DNA of 64,000 bases from Magicicada septendecula (Eukaryota > Arthropoda > Insecta > Hemiptera > Cicadidae), in contig CM068367.1 in assembly GCA_034769895.1 (NCBI GenBank), forward strand, positions 1,318,821,786 to 1,318,885,785. Direction: 5' to 3'. Position 1 is the first letter of the stretch. Every line of letters starts with the position of its first letter. Made by a program: the position numbers and the translations under genes. Positions 9,476-21,050 of the stretch are shown piece after piece. The notes under the pieces are model-generated. The model worked only from the letters and a program-made list of their open reading frames with translations. It made no database searches and was not told the DNA's origin.

Positions 9476-11530
9476 TTCCATATTCCTTAAGGAATGGAAG
9501 TATGGTGATGGCAAAAAAAATCGTGTTCGAGATTATTGCAGATTCTGATTCTACTACACTCAAAACATGAAAAAAAGTCGTTTTCCGAAAAGTGTCTGTG
9601 TGTCTGTCTGTGTGTCTGTGTGTCTGTCTGTGTGTCTGTCTGTCTGTAGATTTTTTTTCTATGGCAAACGATAACTGCCGCAAATTCAAACAGAATCAAA
9701 TAATTTTTTGCATACAGCCCGGTTTTGCAGAGTTCTCGCGACCTATTGTTTTTGGTGAAGATCGGTTGAGGGCAAGGGGTAGTTTACCTGCAACGGTTTT
9801 TTTTTAGCAAGGGTAATTTTGTTTGTTTGGCAAACGATAACAGCCGCAAATTCAAACAGAATCAAATAATGTTTCGCATACAGCCCTGAATTGTAGAGTT
9901 CTCAAGACCTATTGTTTTTGGTGAAGATCGGTTAAGGTAAAGGGGTAGTTTACCTGTGACGTTTTATGTTTTAACAAGGGTATTTCCTATGGCAAACGAT
10001 AACAGCCGCAAATTCAAACATAATGAAAAGATTATTTGCATACAGCCCTAAATTGTAGAGTTCTCAATGCCTTTTGTTTTTGGTGAAGATCGGTTAAGGG
10101 AAAGGGGTAGTTTACCTACAACGTTTTTTTAACAAGGGTATTTTCTATGGCAAACGATAACAGCCGCAAATTCAAACAGAATCAAATAATTTTCTGCATA
10201 CAGCCCTGATTTGTAGAGTACTCAAGACCTATTGTTTTTGGTGAAGATCGGTTGAGGGGAAGGGGTAGTTTACCAGCAACGTTTTTTATCATGCGTATTT
10301 TTTTTTTTTGGCAAACGATAACAGCCGCAAATTCAAACAGAATCAAATAATGTTTCGCATACAGCCCTGAATTGTAGAGTTCTCAAGATCTATTGTTTTT
10401 GGTGAAGATCGGTTAAGGGAAAGGGGTAGTTTACCTGTAACGTTTTATGTTTTAACAAGGGTATTTCCTATGGCAAACGATAACAGCCGCAAATTCAAAC
10501 AGAATCAAAAGATTATTTGCATACAGCCCTAAATTGTAGAGTTCTCAAGACCTATTGTTTTTGGTGAAGATCGGTTAAGGGAAAGGGGTAGTTTACCTAC
10601 AACGTTTTTTTAACAAGGGTATTTTCTATGCAAACGATAACAGCCGCAAATTCAAACAGAATCAAATAATTTTCTGCATACTGCTCTGATTTGTAGAGTA
10701 GTCAAGACCTTTTGTTTTTGGTGAAGATCGGTTGAGGGGAAGGGGTAGTTTACCTGCAACGTTTTTTATCAAGCGTATTTTCTATGGAAAACGATAACTG
10801 CCGCAAATTCAAACAGAATCAAATAATTTTTTGCATACAGCCCTGATTTGTAGAGTACTCGCGACGTATTGTTTTTGGTGAAGATCGGTTGAGGGGAAGG
10901 GGTAGTTTACCTGAAACGGTTTTTTTTTATCAAGGGAAATTTTTTTGTTTGGCAAACGATAACAGCCGCAAATTCAAACAGAATCAAATAATGTTTCGCA
11001 TACAGCCCTGAATTGTAGAGTTCTCAAGACCTATTGTTTTTGGTGAAGATCGGTTAAGGGAAAGGGGTAGTTTACCTACAACGTTTTTTTAACAAGGGTA
11101 TTTTATATGGCAAACGATAACAGCCGCAAATTCCAACAGAATCAAATAATTTTCTGCATACAGCCCTGATTTGTAGAGTACTCAAGACCTATTGTTTTTG
11201 GTGAAGATCGGTTGAGGGGAAGGGGTAGTTTACCTGCAACGTTTTTTATCAAGCGTATTTTCTATGGCAAACGATAACTGCCGCAAATTCAAACAGAATC
11301 AAATAATTTTTTGCATACGTCAGTGAATTGTAGAGGACTCAAGGCCTTTAGATTTTGGTGAAGATCAGTTAAGGGGAAGGGGTAGTTTACCAGCAAACTT
11401 TTACGTTTTAACAAGAGTAAAGTACTTGAAAATTCATTTAAACTTTTTCAAACAATGGTAATTGTTGAAAATAAAATAATTTTGTTGCCAGGCAATCTGA
11501 AAATTTCAGATTTTGTACCACAAAATCTGA
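9475..11530 (-). repeat. Family A, reverse orientation: array of about 11 units of ~160 bp
   Basis: Begins with the palindromic family A 3' end (TTCCATATTCCTTAAGGAAT), then the segment AAATCGTGTTCGAGATTATT, a GTCT-rich microsatellite (9595-9648) and a tandem array. Unit starts at CAAACGATAAC are at about 9665, 9831, 9993, 10151, 10312, 10474, 10631, 10788, 10952, 11110 and 11268, a period of 156-166 bp. Each unit contains TGGCAAACGATAACAGCCGC, TGAAGATCGGTT and GGGGTAGTTTACC. The array ends in CAATGGTAATTGTT and TTGTTGCCAGGCAAT. Units open in some frames are not genes. Confidence 0.9.
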
Positions 11531-12117
11531 AAAGATTATACGATAGTTTATGAAATGGTTAATAATACGTCAGTGGAAGGTGTAATGAGAAATTAGCAGA
11601 AATGGAAACCTGGGGAATGTTAACTGTTCTGTAGATACAATTTTGTCAGAATGTTTGGAAATGATCATCAACATTGAAGAAAAAGTAAGCATATTAAGAA
11701 ACATATGTAAGTACTTATTATAAAAAAATAATGTTTGTTTTTTGATAAAGTCATTTTGATTATAAAATATAAATATTTACAACAAGAAAAGAATTTTCAG
11801 TTTTTAAAATTTAAATATATTTTTATAAAACAATGGGTTCTTCATTGAGGTGGGGACCATGTCACTCACTCCATCTCAAGCCTCCTCTCCCATTTTGCAG
11901 AAAAAGAGGACCCTGTCAAGGCTGATACTTTGACGACAGTGACAGGGCTTTCCACCAAATTCAGCAGAGTGACAGGTAGGCCCAACTCTGATTGGCTCCT
12001 CAGATTTCCCCAGCGTTAGTAGGTTCTTTGAAAATATTTTATTTCAAAAATGATTTTAAATATAAATCTTAGATATGTTTTATAAATCTCATGTTTTATG
12101 TTTTAACATGGGTAATT
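11530..12117. other. Non-array interior of the family A cluster
   Basis: Unique-looking AT-rich DNA with a more GC-balanced patch at 11850-12015 of unknown nature. No coding or RNA signal recognised. Confidence 0.5.
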
Positions 12118-12713
12118 TTATTCCATATTCCTTAAGGAATGGAAGTATGGTGATGGCAAAAAAAATCGTGTTCGAGATTATTGCAGATTCTGATTGTACT
12201 ACACTCAAAACATGAAAAAAAGTCGTTTTCCGAAAAGTGTCTGTGTGTGTGTCTGTTTTATATGACGAACCATAACTGCCGTAAATTCAAACAGAATCAA
12301 ATAATTTTTTACATATGTGCCTGAGCTATAGAGAACTCAATGTCTGTTGATTTTGGTGAAGATCGGTTACGGGGAAAGGGCAGTTTACCTGAAACATTTT
12401 TTGTTGTAACATGAGTAAAGTACTTAATTTTGATAAAGTATCCTGATAAGATCTTAATAATCCACTGTAGAAACGTAGATGAAATATCTATAAATGAAGA
12501 GGCTAGTTGAACGGGCTGGGGGTAATTTCCTATAAATCAAAATTATAGTTGAAGGGGGAGGGGATAATATTTTTTATATGTGTACTACGTTATTGGCAAG
12601 AAAGAAGTATTTTTTTGTTAAAATTCCTTCCTTGGCTGTTTGGCTGAAAATGATTTTAAATATAAATCTTAGAATATGGAAGTCATGTATGGTTCTCCAT
12701 ACCGATATTTTCG
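12118..12713 (-). repeat. Family A, reverse orientation, short copy ending in the 5' signature
   Basis: Starts with the palindromic 3' end at 12118-12150, has a single degenerate unit (12265-12400) and a short TG/TC run, then the TTCATTTATAG-like region in reverse. It closes with the reverse complement of the 5' signature (GAATATGGAAGTCATGTATG at 12671-12690, then the hairpin GGTTCTCCATACC). It is therefore close to a complete minus-strand element of about 0.6 kb. Confidence 0.8.
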
Positions 12714-13010
12714 GCTTGCACGCGTTATGTTGGTGTGGGTTTCGGCACTTTCCATTTAAAAAGCGTGCAAATGTAAGAAAATAAACATGAGTGAGGCCAG
12801 AAATAACGTGAATTGTGTGTGTGTGTCTTACCTGCCTTTTTATTGCTGTAGGCATAATAATAAAATGGAAACGTAAACATTACATAACTGAGATATGCTT
12901 ACCTGCCACGAACGATATATTATTTTATACATGGAGGAGTTCAGTGACATACACACGTACAGAAGAATCATATATATAAAGATATTAACTCATACATAAT
13001 TTACATTAAA
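12713..13010. repeat. Segment shared with 32560-32780
   Basis: CGGCTTGCACGCGTT, GGTGTGGGTTTCGGCACTTT and a TG microsatellite (12818-12830) recur in the same order at 32560-32780. Function unknown. It sits between family A blocks in both places, so it may be part of a longer family A form. Confidence 0.65.
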
Positions 13011-13014
13011 ATGA

Positions 13015-14075
13015 AAAAATTATAATTTTATTGCCTGGCAACAAAATTATTTTATTTTTAACAATTACCATTGTTTCAAAAAGTTTAAATGAATTTTCAA
13101 GTACTTTACTGTTGTTAAAACGTAAAAGGTTGCAGGTAAACTACCCCTTTCCCTTAACCGATCTTCACCAAAGTCGAAAATCCTTGAGACCTCTACAATT
13201 CAGGGACGCATGCAAAAAAGTATTTGATTCTGTTTGAATTTGCGGCTGTTATCATTTGCCATAGAAAATATGCTTGATAAAAAAATGTTGCAGGTAAACT
13301 ACCCCTTCCCCTTAACCGATCTTTACCAAAAACAATACGTCTTAAGTACTCTACAAATCAGGGCTGTATGAAAACAATTGTTTGATTCTGTTTGAATTTG
13401 CGGGTGTTATCGTTTGCCATAGAAAATACCCTTGTTAAAAAAACGTTGCAGGTAAACTACCTCTTTCCCTCAACCGATCTTCACCAAGAACAATAGGTCT
13501 TGAGAACTCTACAATGTAGGGCTGTATATAAATAATCTTTTGATTCTGTTTGAATTTGCGGCTGTTATCGTTTGCCATAGGAAATACCCTTGTTAAAACA
13601 TAAAACGTTACAGGTAAACTACCCCTTTCCCTTAACCGATCTTCACCAAAAACAATAGGTCTTGAGAACTCTACAATTCAGGGCTGTATGAGAAACATTA
13701 TTTGATTCTGTTTGAATTTGCGGCTGTTATCGTTTGCCAAAAAAAAATTTCCCTTGATAAAAAAAAACTGTTGCAGGTAAACTATCCGTTTCCCTCAACC
13801 GATCTTCACCAAAAACAATAGGTCGTGAATACTCTACAAATCAGGGCTGTATGCAAAAAATTGTTTGATTCTGTTTGAATTTGCGGCAGTTATCGTTTGC
13901 CATAGAAAAAAAATCTACACATAGACAGATAGACACACAGACAGACACACAGACACTTTTCGGAAAACGACTTTTTTTCATGTTTTGAGTGTAGTACAAT
14001 CAGAATCTGCAATAATCTCGAACACGATTTTTTTTGCCATCACCATACTTCCATTTCCTTAAGGAATATGGAAGT
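13015..14075 (+). repeat. Family A, forward orientation: array of about 5 units
   Basis: Begins with ATTGCCTGGCAACAAAATTA, then about five units of ~160 bp in the opposite orientation to the 9.5 kb block, a GACA-rich run (13918-13955), CGGAAAACGACTTTTTTTCA and the terminal CTTCCATTTCCTTAAGGAAT palindrome. Together with the 9475-11530 block it makes a very large imperfect inverted repeat. Confidence 0.9.
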
Positions 14076-14359
14076 AAAATGGAAAGCTCACACAGTAATT
14101 GACAGTAAACAGACTATCAGAGTCAATACAAAATACTATAAGTCCCAGGAAGAAAAATATGGAGACGGCTGTAAAATGTAGGTAGACCAATATTTGAAAA
14201 CCCTGAAGAAGGTATAAATATTTTGGTCAATCCTCAGAGTGCAGAGAAAAAAAAGTGAATAATAGTGCTTAATTTTTTCTTTCAATTTATTTTTGAATTT
14301 TGTTATATATAATAAATAATAATAATAATTTATATACGAAAACACAAAAATATTTCATT

Positions 14360-14850
14360 TTACTTCTATATTCCTTAAGGAAATGGAAGTATGGTGATGG
14401 CAAAAAAAATCGTTTTATGTTTTAACAAGGGTATTTCCTATGGCAAACGATAACAGCCGCAAATTCAAACAGAATCAAAAGATTATTTGCATACAGCCGT
14501 GATTTACAGAGTACTCAAGACCTATTGTTTTTGGTAAAGATCGGTTGAGGGGAAGGGGAAGTTTACCTGCAACGTTTTTTATCAAGCGTATTTTTTATGG
14601 CAAACGATAACTGCCGCAAATTCAAACAGAATCAAATAAGTTTTTGCATACTTCACTGAATTTTAGAGGACTCAAGGCCTTTTGATTTTGGTGAAGATCG
14701 GTTAAGTGGAAGGGGTAGTTTACCTGCAACCTTTTACGTTTTAACAAGAGTAAAGTACTTGAAAATTCATTTAAACTTTTTCAAACAATGGTAATTGTTA
14801 AAAAAAAATAATTTTGTTGCCAGGCAATAAAATTATAATTTTTTCATTTT
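14360..14850 (-). repeat. Family A, reverse orientation, two units
   Basis: Starts with the CTTAAGGAAATGGAAGTATG end and jumps, without the GACA microsatellite, into two units (14440-14740) and the CAATGGTAATTGTT/GCCAGGCAAT end. The missing central part indicates an internal deletion. Confidence 0.85.
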
Positions 14851-14859
14851 AATGTAAAT

Positions 14860-15075
14860 CTGTACATAGTATAAAGTAAAGTCGGTCCGTTTTCTCTCTG
14901 TGTTTGAAATCGCTAATCTCAGGAAGTACTGAACGGATTTTATTCAAGTTTTCGCCAATAGATAGAGTGTCTATCGAGGAACATTTATGTGTATAATTAA
15001 TATATATATGTTGTACATTAGCTTAGCTATCACGGTTTATGTCAAGTAAGTGGTATAGTTTACATCTTATATATA
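14860..15075 (+). repeat. Unclassified repeat-like segment
   Basis: Contains GAAATCGCTAATCTCAGGAA, ACTGAACGGATTTTATTCAA and AGATAGAGTGTCTATCGAGG. Wording like this is familiar from the ends of dispersed repeats in many animals, but I cannot name the family from memory with confidence. Confidence 0.35.
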
Positions 15076-15078
15076 AAA

Positions 15079-16930
15079 TATCGGTATGGAGAACCATACA
15101 TGACTTCCATATTCTAAGATTTATATTTAAAATCATTTTCAGCCAAACAGCCAGGCTGTGTCTTACCTGCCTTTTTATTGCTGTATTAAATGAAAAATAT
15201 TATATTACATTAAAATGAAAAAATTATAATTTTATTGCCTGGCAACAAAATTATTTTATTTTTAACAATTACCATTGTTTCAAAAAGTTTAAATAAATTT
15301 TCAAGTACTTTACTCTTGTTAAAACGTAAAAGGTTGCAGGTAAACTACCCCTTCCCCTTAACCGATCTTCACCAAAATCGAAAGTCATTGAGACCTCTAC
15401 AATTCAGGGACGTATGCAAAAAATTATTTGATTCTGTTTGAATTTGCGGCTGTTATCGTTTGCCATAGAAAATACGCTTGATAAAAAAACGTTGCAGGTA
15501 AACTACCCCTTCCCCTTAACCGATCTTCACCAAAAACAATAGGTCTTGAGTACTCTACAAATCAGGGCTGTATGCAAAACATTATTTGATTCTGTTTGAG
15601 TTTGCGGCTGTTATCGTTTGCCATAGAAAATAAAACGTAAAAGGTTGCAGGTAAACTACCCCTTCCCCTTAACCGATCTTCACCAAAAACAATAGGTCTT
15701 GAGTACTCTACAAATCAGGACTGTATGCAAAACATTATTTGATTCTGTTTGAATTTGCGGCTGTTATCGTTTGCCATATAAAATACCCTTGTTAAAAAAA
15801 CGTTGCAGGTAAACTACCCCTTTCCCTCAACCGATCTTCACCAAAAACAATAGATCTTGAGAAATCTACAATTCAGGGCTGTATGCGAAACATTATTTGA
15901 TTCTGTTTGAATTTGCGGCTGTTATCGTTTGCCAAAAAAAAAAAAATTTCCCTTGATAAAAAAAACCGTTGCAGGTAAACTACCCCTTCCCCTCAACCGA
16001 TCTTCACCAAAAACAATAGGTCGCGAGTACTCTACAAATCAGGGCTGTGTGCAAAAAATTATTTGATTCTGTTTGAATTTGCGGCAGTTGTCGTTTGCCA
16101 TAGAAAATACGCATGATAAAAAACGTTGCTGGTAAACTACCCCTTCCCCTCAACCGATCTTCACCAAAAACAATAGGTCTTGAGTACTCTACAAATCAGG
16201 GCTGTATGCAGAAAATTATTTGATTCTGTTTGAATTTGCGGCTGTTATCGTTTGCCATAGAAAATACCCTTGTTAAAAAAACGTTGTAGGTAAACTACCC
16301 CTTTCCCTTAACCGATCTTCACCAAAAACAAAAGGTATTGAGAACTCTACAATTTAGGGCTGTATGCAAATAATCTTTTCATTCTGTTTGAATTTGCGGC
16401 TGTTATCGTTTGCCATAGGAAATACCCTTGTTAAAACATAAAACGTTACAGGTAAACTACCCCTTTCCCTTAACCGATCTTCACCAAAAACAATAGGTCT
16501 TGAGAACTCTACAATTCAGGGCTGTATGCCAAACATTATTTGATTCTGTTTGAATTTGCGGCTGTTATCGTTTGCCAAACAAACAAAATTTCCCTTGCTA
16601 AAAAAAAACCGTTGCAGGTAAACTACCCCTTTCCCTCAACCGATCTTCACCAAAAACAATAGGTCGCGAGAACTCTGCAAAACCGGGCTGTATGCAAAAA
16701 ATTATTTGATTCTGTTTGAATTTGCGGCAGTTATCGTTTGCCATAGAAAAAAAATCTACAGACAGACAGACAGACAGATAGACAGACAGACACACAGACA
16801 CACAGACACACAGACACTTTTCGGAAAACGACTTTTTTTCATGTTTTGAGTGTAGTAGAATCAGAATCTGCAATAATCTCGAACACGATTTTTTTTGCCA
16901 TCACCATACTTCCATTCCTTAAGGAATATA
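15079..16930 (+). repeat. Family A, forward orientation: 5' signature plus array of about 9 units
   Basis: The 5' signature (hairpin and ACTTCCATATTC) is at 15079-15140. CCTGGCAACAAAATTATTTT follows, then nine units of about 160 bp (15340-16750), a GACA/CACA microsatellite (16756-16815) and the CTTCCATTCCTTAAGGAATA end. It lacks the 9240-type conserved segment. In size and order it is the longest forward array here. Confidence 0.9.
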
Positions 16931-17240
16931 ACTTAAGTATATCACTATAAAGTACATTGTGAATATACTGAAAGAAAGTGAGGTAAATAAAATATTTATT
17001 TGTTGTTTATAGTATGAAACATTGTTAAGTCAATGTGCCTTGTTATGCAAACCTTCATTAACTACTGCCTAAGTATAGTAATTGAAAAAAACAGTTTACC
17101 TTAAGTCTCGTTTCTTGAAATCCCTATGCTTCAGAAACTTAAAAAAAAAACTAGCAATTTCAAAAATGTTAGAGTAATATTTTTCTACAAGTTACTTTAT
17201 TTGTACTACCAAATTATAAAAAAAATAATATTAAATTTAT
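16925..17240. repeat. Interspersed repeat, copy 2 (partner at 1385-1735)
   Basis: Diverged copy of the segment described at 1385-1735. It begins within a few bases of the family A terminus. Confidence 0.75.
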
Positions 17241-18195
17241 CATATTTATATTTGCATATAACATTTATTTTAAAGTATTAAAAATATCTACACTTCTGTT
17301 TCTCTGTGCAAACAAATTTTCTAGTTTTCTGTTTAATTTTGTGTATAATTAAGAAAATTTCTGTAATTGATATTTCTACTAATTTTTTTTAAATCCGTAT
17401 TTTAAAAATCAATTTTCTTGTATATTTTGAAAAGAAGGCTTTAATTTAAATTAAAAAGAAATTTATATAAATATTTGATATTGGTGCAAAAAAAAACATC
17501 TTTCCAAAAAATAATTTTACATTCTAAAAATAATAATTCTTTTTAAAATTGTATGTCTTGTTAGGAGATAAATCGTACGTGGATACGTCGTTTCCTGCGA
17601 CGGCCGAATATTCTTGACCATCTTGCTTCTAAATATTATAAACCCGTACTCGCCCCTTAGCAACAACGTTTAGTTCTAAGAATATGTTGTATGTTGGTAC
17701 AAGGCATCTCTTCAATATGCTAAGAAATATAAACAATGAACGTATTTCTGTTACAATTCTTGGAATGTGTAGCTGATCGTAACATGAAGCAAATAAACAG
17801 GAACCTATGCACAAACAACTGAAATAAAACAGTAATATGTTCATTTAAAAGATGTTAGCAATTTTTTTCTACACGCGTAGTTTCCAGTGTCTTTTTGCCA
17901 TAGATGTAATATTCAACGATATTTCCAGTCCATCTTATGAGGCAGTTACGTCTAAAGTGTCATAATTTTTCAGATATCAACATGCTGATTACATTTCAGT
18001 CATTTTAAAAATGGTGTCGTTGTCGTATAGAAAACCTTAAATTGGGGATTGTTTCTCCTTTCTTAAGTACAGGAACGTTATTTTTTCATATTTGTTACAT
18101 TTTTGGTTAGGTGCTTAAATTATTGATAATAGATAATAATTAAGAATGGAATAGATGTTTTGATATGAATATCCCAAGAAATAATAATATTTAAT
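17240..18195. other. Intergenic DNA, no gene seen
   Basis: AT-rich, no recognisable element. Confidence 0.6.
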
Positions 18196-18198
18196 TAT

Positions 18199-18389
18199 AA
18201 TTTTAACGATGAAGGGTTTGCGAGGATCGGTCAAAGAAGTGTAACACACATTTTAAATTATTTGGCGCCGTAACAACTCAACAACGATTGTCCTGATGAT
18301 AAATATTGTCAAAAAGTCGGCACAAACCATTTAAAATTTCTGTTATACATTTTTGACCGATGTTCGCAAACCCTTCATCGTTAAAATTC
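18199..18389. mobile_element. MITE-like element with ~60-bp terminal inverted repeats
   Basis: The left end AATTTTAACGATGAAGGGTT (then TGCGAGGATCGGTC) is mirrored at the right end (GACCGATGTTCGCAAACCCT, then TCATCGTTAAAATT). The inverted repeats continue imperfectly for about 60 bp on each side of a roughly 70-bp centre. No coding capacity. A clear target duplication is not visible, so superfamily is undecided. Confidence 0.75.
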
Positions 18390-18639
18390 ATCGATTAAGG
18401 GTCGCTACGAATTTGAGGATTTAATTTTAATATTTAGCACGCATGTTTACAATGGTATTCAAGTCACTTGTGTGAATAGACAGACTATCCTCTTTCAAAC
18501 CGCCTTGTGACTTCTTTTTTTTTTGAGACAAACAACCGTTCAGTGACCGATCAAATGTGAATAGCACTTACACCTACTGACGCATATACAGTGTAAATGC
18601 TATTGAAAATTAACTGATTATGATCTCCTACAAGGGACA

Positions 18640-18690
18640 TTCTAAGATCTGATGATGAAGCATATGCTTCAAAACGCGTCATGGATATAA
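18640..18690 (+). ncRNA. Hammerhead-like motif, CGCG type
   Basis: CTGATGA (18649-18655) is followed by a strong stem II, GAAGC-ATAT-GCTTC (18657-18670), then AAAA where GAAA is expected, CGCG and TC (18679-18680) as the cleavage site. Stem I is weak (AT with AT). The order is right for a hammerhead, but the G-to-A change at the first base of GAAA should reduce or abolish activity. Confidence 0.55.
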
Positions 18691-18699
18691 AAGAAGTCA

Positions 18700-20300
18700 C
18701 ATGGCTGACTAATAAAGGTTAGTTTGTCTAATTTTTATAGGCCTATATTTACATTTTACGTCGTCAAGTAATGTATCTAGGAAAAATCACTGTTATACAT
18801 ATCAAACAATTACGTTCATATCTCAGTAGTTTTAAATGCTTGATTTAACCTACGTGTTGTAAGCAATTTATGTTTATTTGTAACATATATGTTGAACTGT
18901 AAGCAGCACATTTTTGGCAATTGCGACAATTTTAATGACGCTTCTTGAGGAGAAACTCAAGTATTGTTTTTATTGTTATGCATTGTTTAAAGCATTTCTT
19001 ATAATTATATTAAACATTATTACTGCAAAAAAAAGCATTAGATGTAAAAGGTAATTCGTTGTTTAACGTTGAGGGTAGAAATTAATAATTATATTGCCAC
19101 TCAATTTATTTTCGCGTAATAGCAAAAAATAAATTGTATTTCATTGCTATGGAAAGCTTGCTTCCAATAAAGTCTAACTCATAACTTAAACCTAAAATAA
19201 TAAACATTTAAAGTTGACAGATTACAAATTAAATATATTTATAAATAAAGAAAACACAGGTGTTACGATTCAAATACAATAAATTAGAGGAATCTTAAAT
19301 ATAAACTGTGTCTTACGAGTTTTTAAATTTTTTTATGTACTCAGACACATGAGTTGGTAAAATTACAAGGAATTTAATAAAGTAAAAACATCAGAGCTTG
19401 TCGGAAAAGTGTACATAAGTTATACTAATGAGGTCTGAGTATAAATAAAAAGTTCTTTCTAAAGACTAGAAAATAAACTGGATGCTAAGTTTTTTTTAAC
19501 AAAACGTTGCAACTTTCAATTTTGCTTTAACTCATCCTTGGCTGTAAAAATGTTTCCGAAGCTGTGTTCTCTTTTTTCTTTTAATTTTGGAAACAAGGCT
19601 GATGACTCGATCTTTTTTTAAGTTTTTAATCTTCTAATTTCTTAACCACTTTGTAACTCGACTAGCGCCTTTGGTATTTAAATTGTCAGCTCAAAAATAC
19701 ATAGTTGGTTTCAATCGACAGTGGTTTAAATACCAAAAGCGTTAGTGGAGATGTATCACTCATACTGTAAAGTTTGAATAGTGAAACCACGAACATAAGT
19801 AAAGTACAAAAAACATTGCACATAAGTACGATAGGTTTCTGATAATCATTTAAATGAAACGGCACGCTTCACTCTAATATATATATTTCTTTTTTTTGTT
19901 CTGCGTGTTTTACTTATTGACATGTATTTCTACCTGTACACTTAATGACTAGTGTTAATTTTTAATACGTCAGTAATAATGCTTTTTTAATTATGCACAC
20001 TTTCGAAACTTAAGATTCGATGGTTGTCGACGAACCACTTTGAATTGATACTTTGAGTTGTCGACGAACCACGGTACATCCAGAACGTACGTCTGAAGAC
20101 GCCTAGGATTAATAAAAAAATTGTAAGCACGCGCAAAACCGCGACCAAAAATCAAGGTCCTGCAACTCCTGCAACTAAAAAGATCTAAAACGACTGTATC
20201 ATGAGAGTTAGCACAGTGATTATTGCAACAGAATAGTATTTGTGTTGTAAGATTAAATTTGATATAAATTTATTTTTAAAAGATGACGGCTGGATAGTTT
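18700..20300. other. Intergenic DNA with a small fold-back
   Basis: No gene seen. TTTGGTATTTAAAT near 19668-19681 is mirrored by TTTAAATACCAAAA near 19727-19740, an imperfect fold-back. TTGTCGACGAACCAC occurs twice near 20025-20070. Confidence 0.55.
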
Positions 20301-20309
20301 AATACAACT

Positions 20310-20760
20310 ATGTGCAATAAAAATAAGGAAATAATACAAGTAGATAAAAATATTACAAAACTGAATAATGATGAAATATATCAAATTATAGAAAATATAA
20401 CAGAAATAATGAGAAAAAGAAGATTATTATTTTTTGGAAATTTATATAGAATGGACGACAATAGATTAACAAAGCAGATCTTCAAATATCTGTGGGGAAA
20501 GAAGTCAACATCAAGTTGGATTAAAGAAGTCCAAAAGGATTTAGAAAAAAAAATATACACACAGAAGAAGCAATTGAAAGAGAAGTTTTTCGGGCTGGCA
20601 ATAGTGTTAAAAATGGAAGGAGTCCAGCTGGGTAGGAGAGAGAAAAACGGAAGTTCGAAGTGGACTGAAGACATGAAGAAGGGACACAGTGAAAAGACGA
20701 AAGAATATTGGAGAAAAAGAAAAGAACAAAGAATAAAGAATTGAAATTGGCATGTGGTCC
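20310..20760 (+). pseudogene. LINE ORF2 C-terminal end (second LINE family)
   Basis: An open stretch of 144 codons gives MRKRRLLFFGNLYRMDDNRL, TKQIFKYLWGKKST, WIKEVQKDL, KWTEDMKKGHSEKTKEYWRK and RKEQRIKN at the end. This lysine/arginine-rich C terminus, with FGNLYRM and SEKTKEYWRKRK, is typical of one arthropod endonuclease-reverse transcriptase LINE group. The reverse transcriptase domain itself is absent, so it is a 5'-truncated insertion. Related copies are at 24925-25480 (minus) and 49010-49140 plus 50555-50770 (plus). The frame is open by chance or youth; it is not a gene. Confidence 0.8.
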
Positions 20761-20990
20761 TTAGATGGCCGATACAAAAATGTAGATAAAGAAATTCGAT
20801 GATGTGTTACCATATTATTGTAGGGTACGAAATCATTGTCATTTTCAGGTGTGAAAACATACAAAATTATTCTTTACGATGTTGATAGTCTGGAGTATTA
20901 TAATTAGTAATAGTTAGGGCCTACTAGTATTTCTATTGGTGTTAGTAATATTAATACTATTGGTATTGCTAATACAGTCTTAATACTATT

Positions 20991-21050
20991 GCTACTACTA
21001 CTACTACTACTACTGCTACTACTACTACTGCTGCTGCTGCTACTACTACC
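20991..21050. repeat. (TAC/TGC)n trinucleotide microsatellite
   Basis: About 60 bases of CTA/CTG triplets, seen directly. Confidence 0.95.

Noticed and set aside
9261..9807. Frames containing DRQTDRQT-type repeats
   Set aside because: They are translations of the GACA/GTCT microsatellite and family A units, not proteins.
13031..13237. 68-codon frame repeated almost exactly at 15235
   Set aside because: Both lie in the same family A repeat edge, so conservation is explained by repeat copying.
9475..16930. CRISPR array
   Set aside because: Period is about 160 bp with no constant short repeat/variable spacer pattern, and the DNA is eukaryotic; it is a minisatellite in a mobile element.
18290..18320. 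CTGATGATAAATATTGTC inside the MITE as a hammerhead
   Set aside because: No stem II and no GAAA follow at the right distance.
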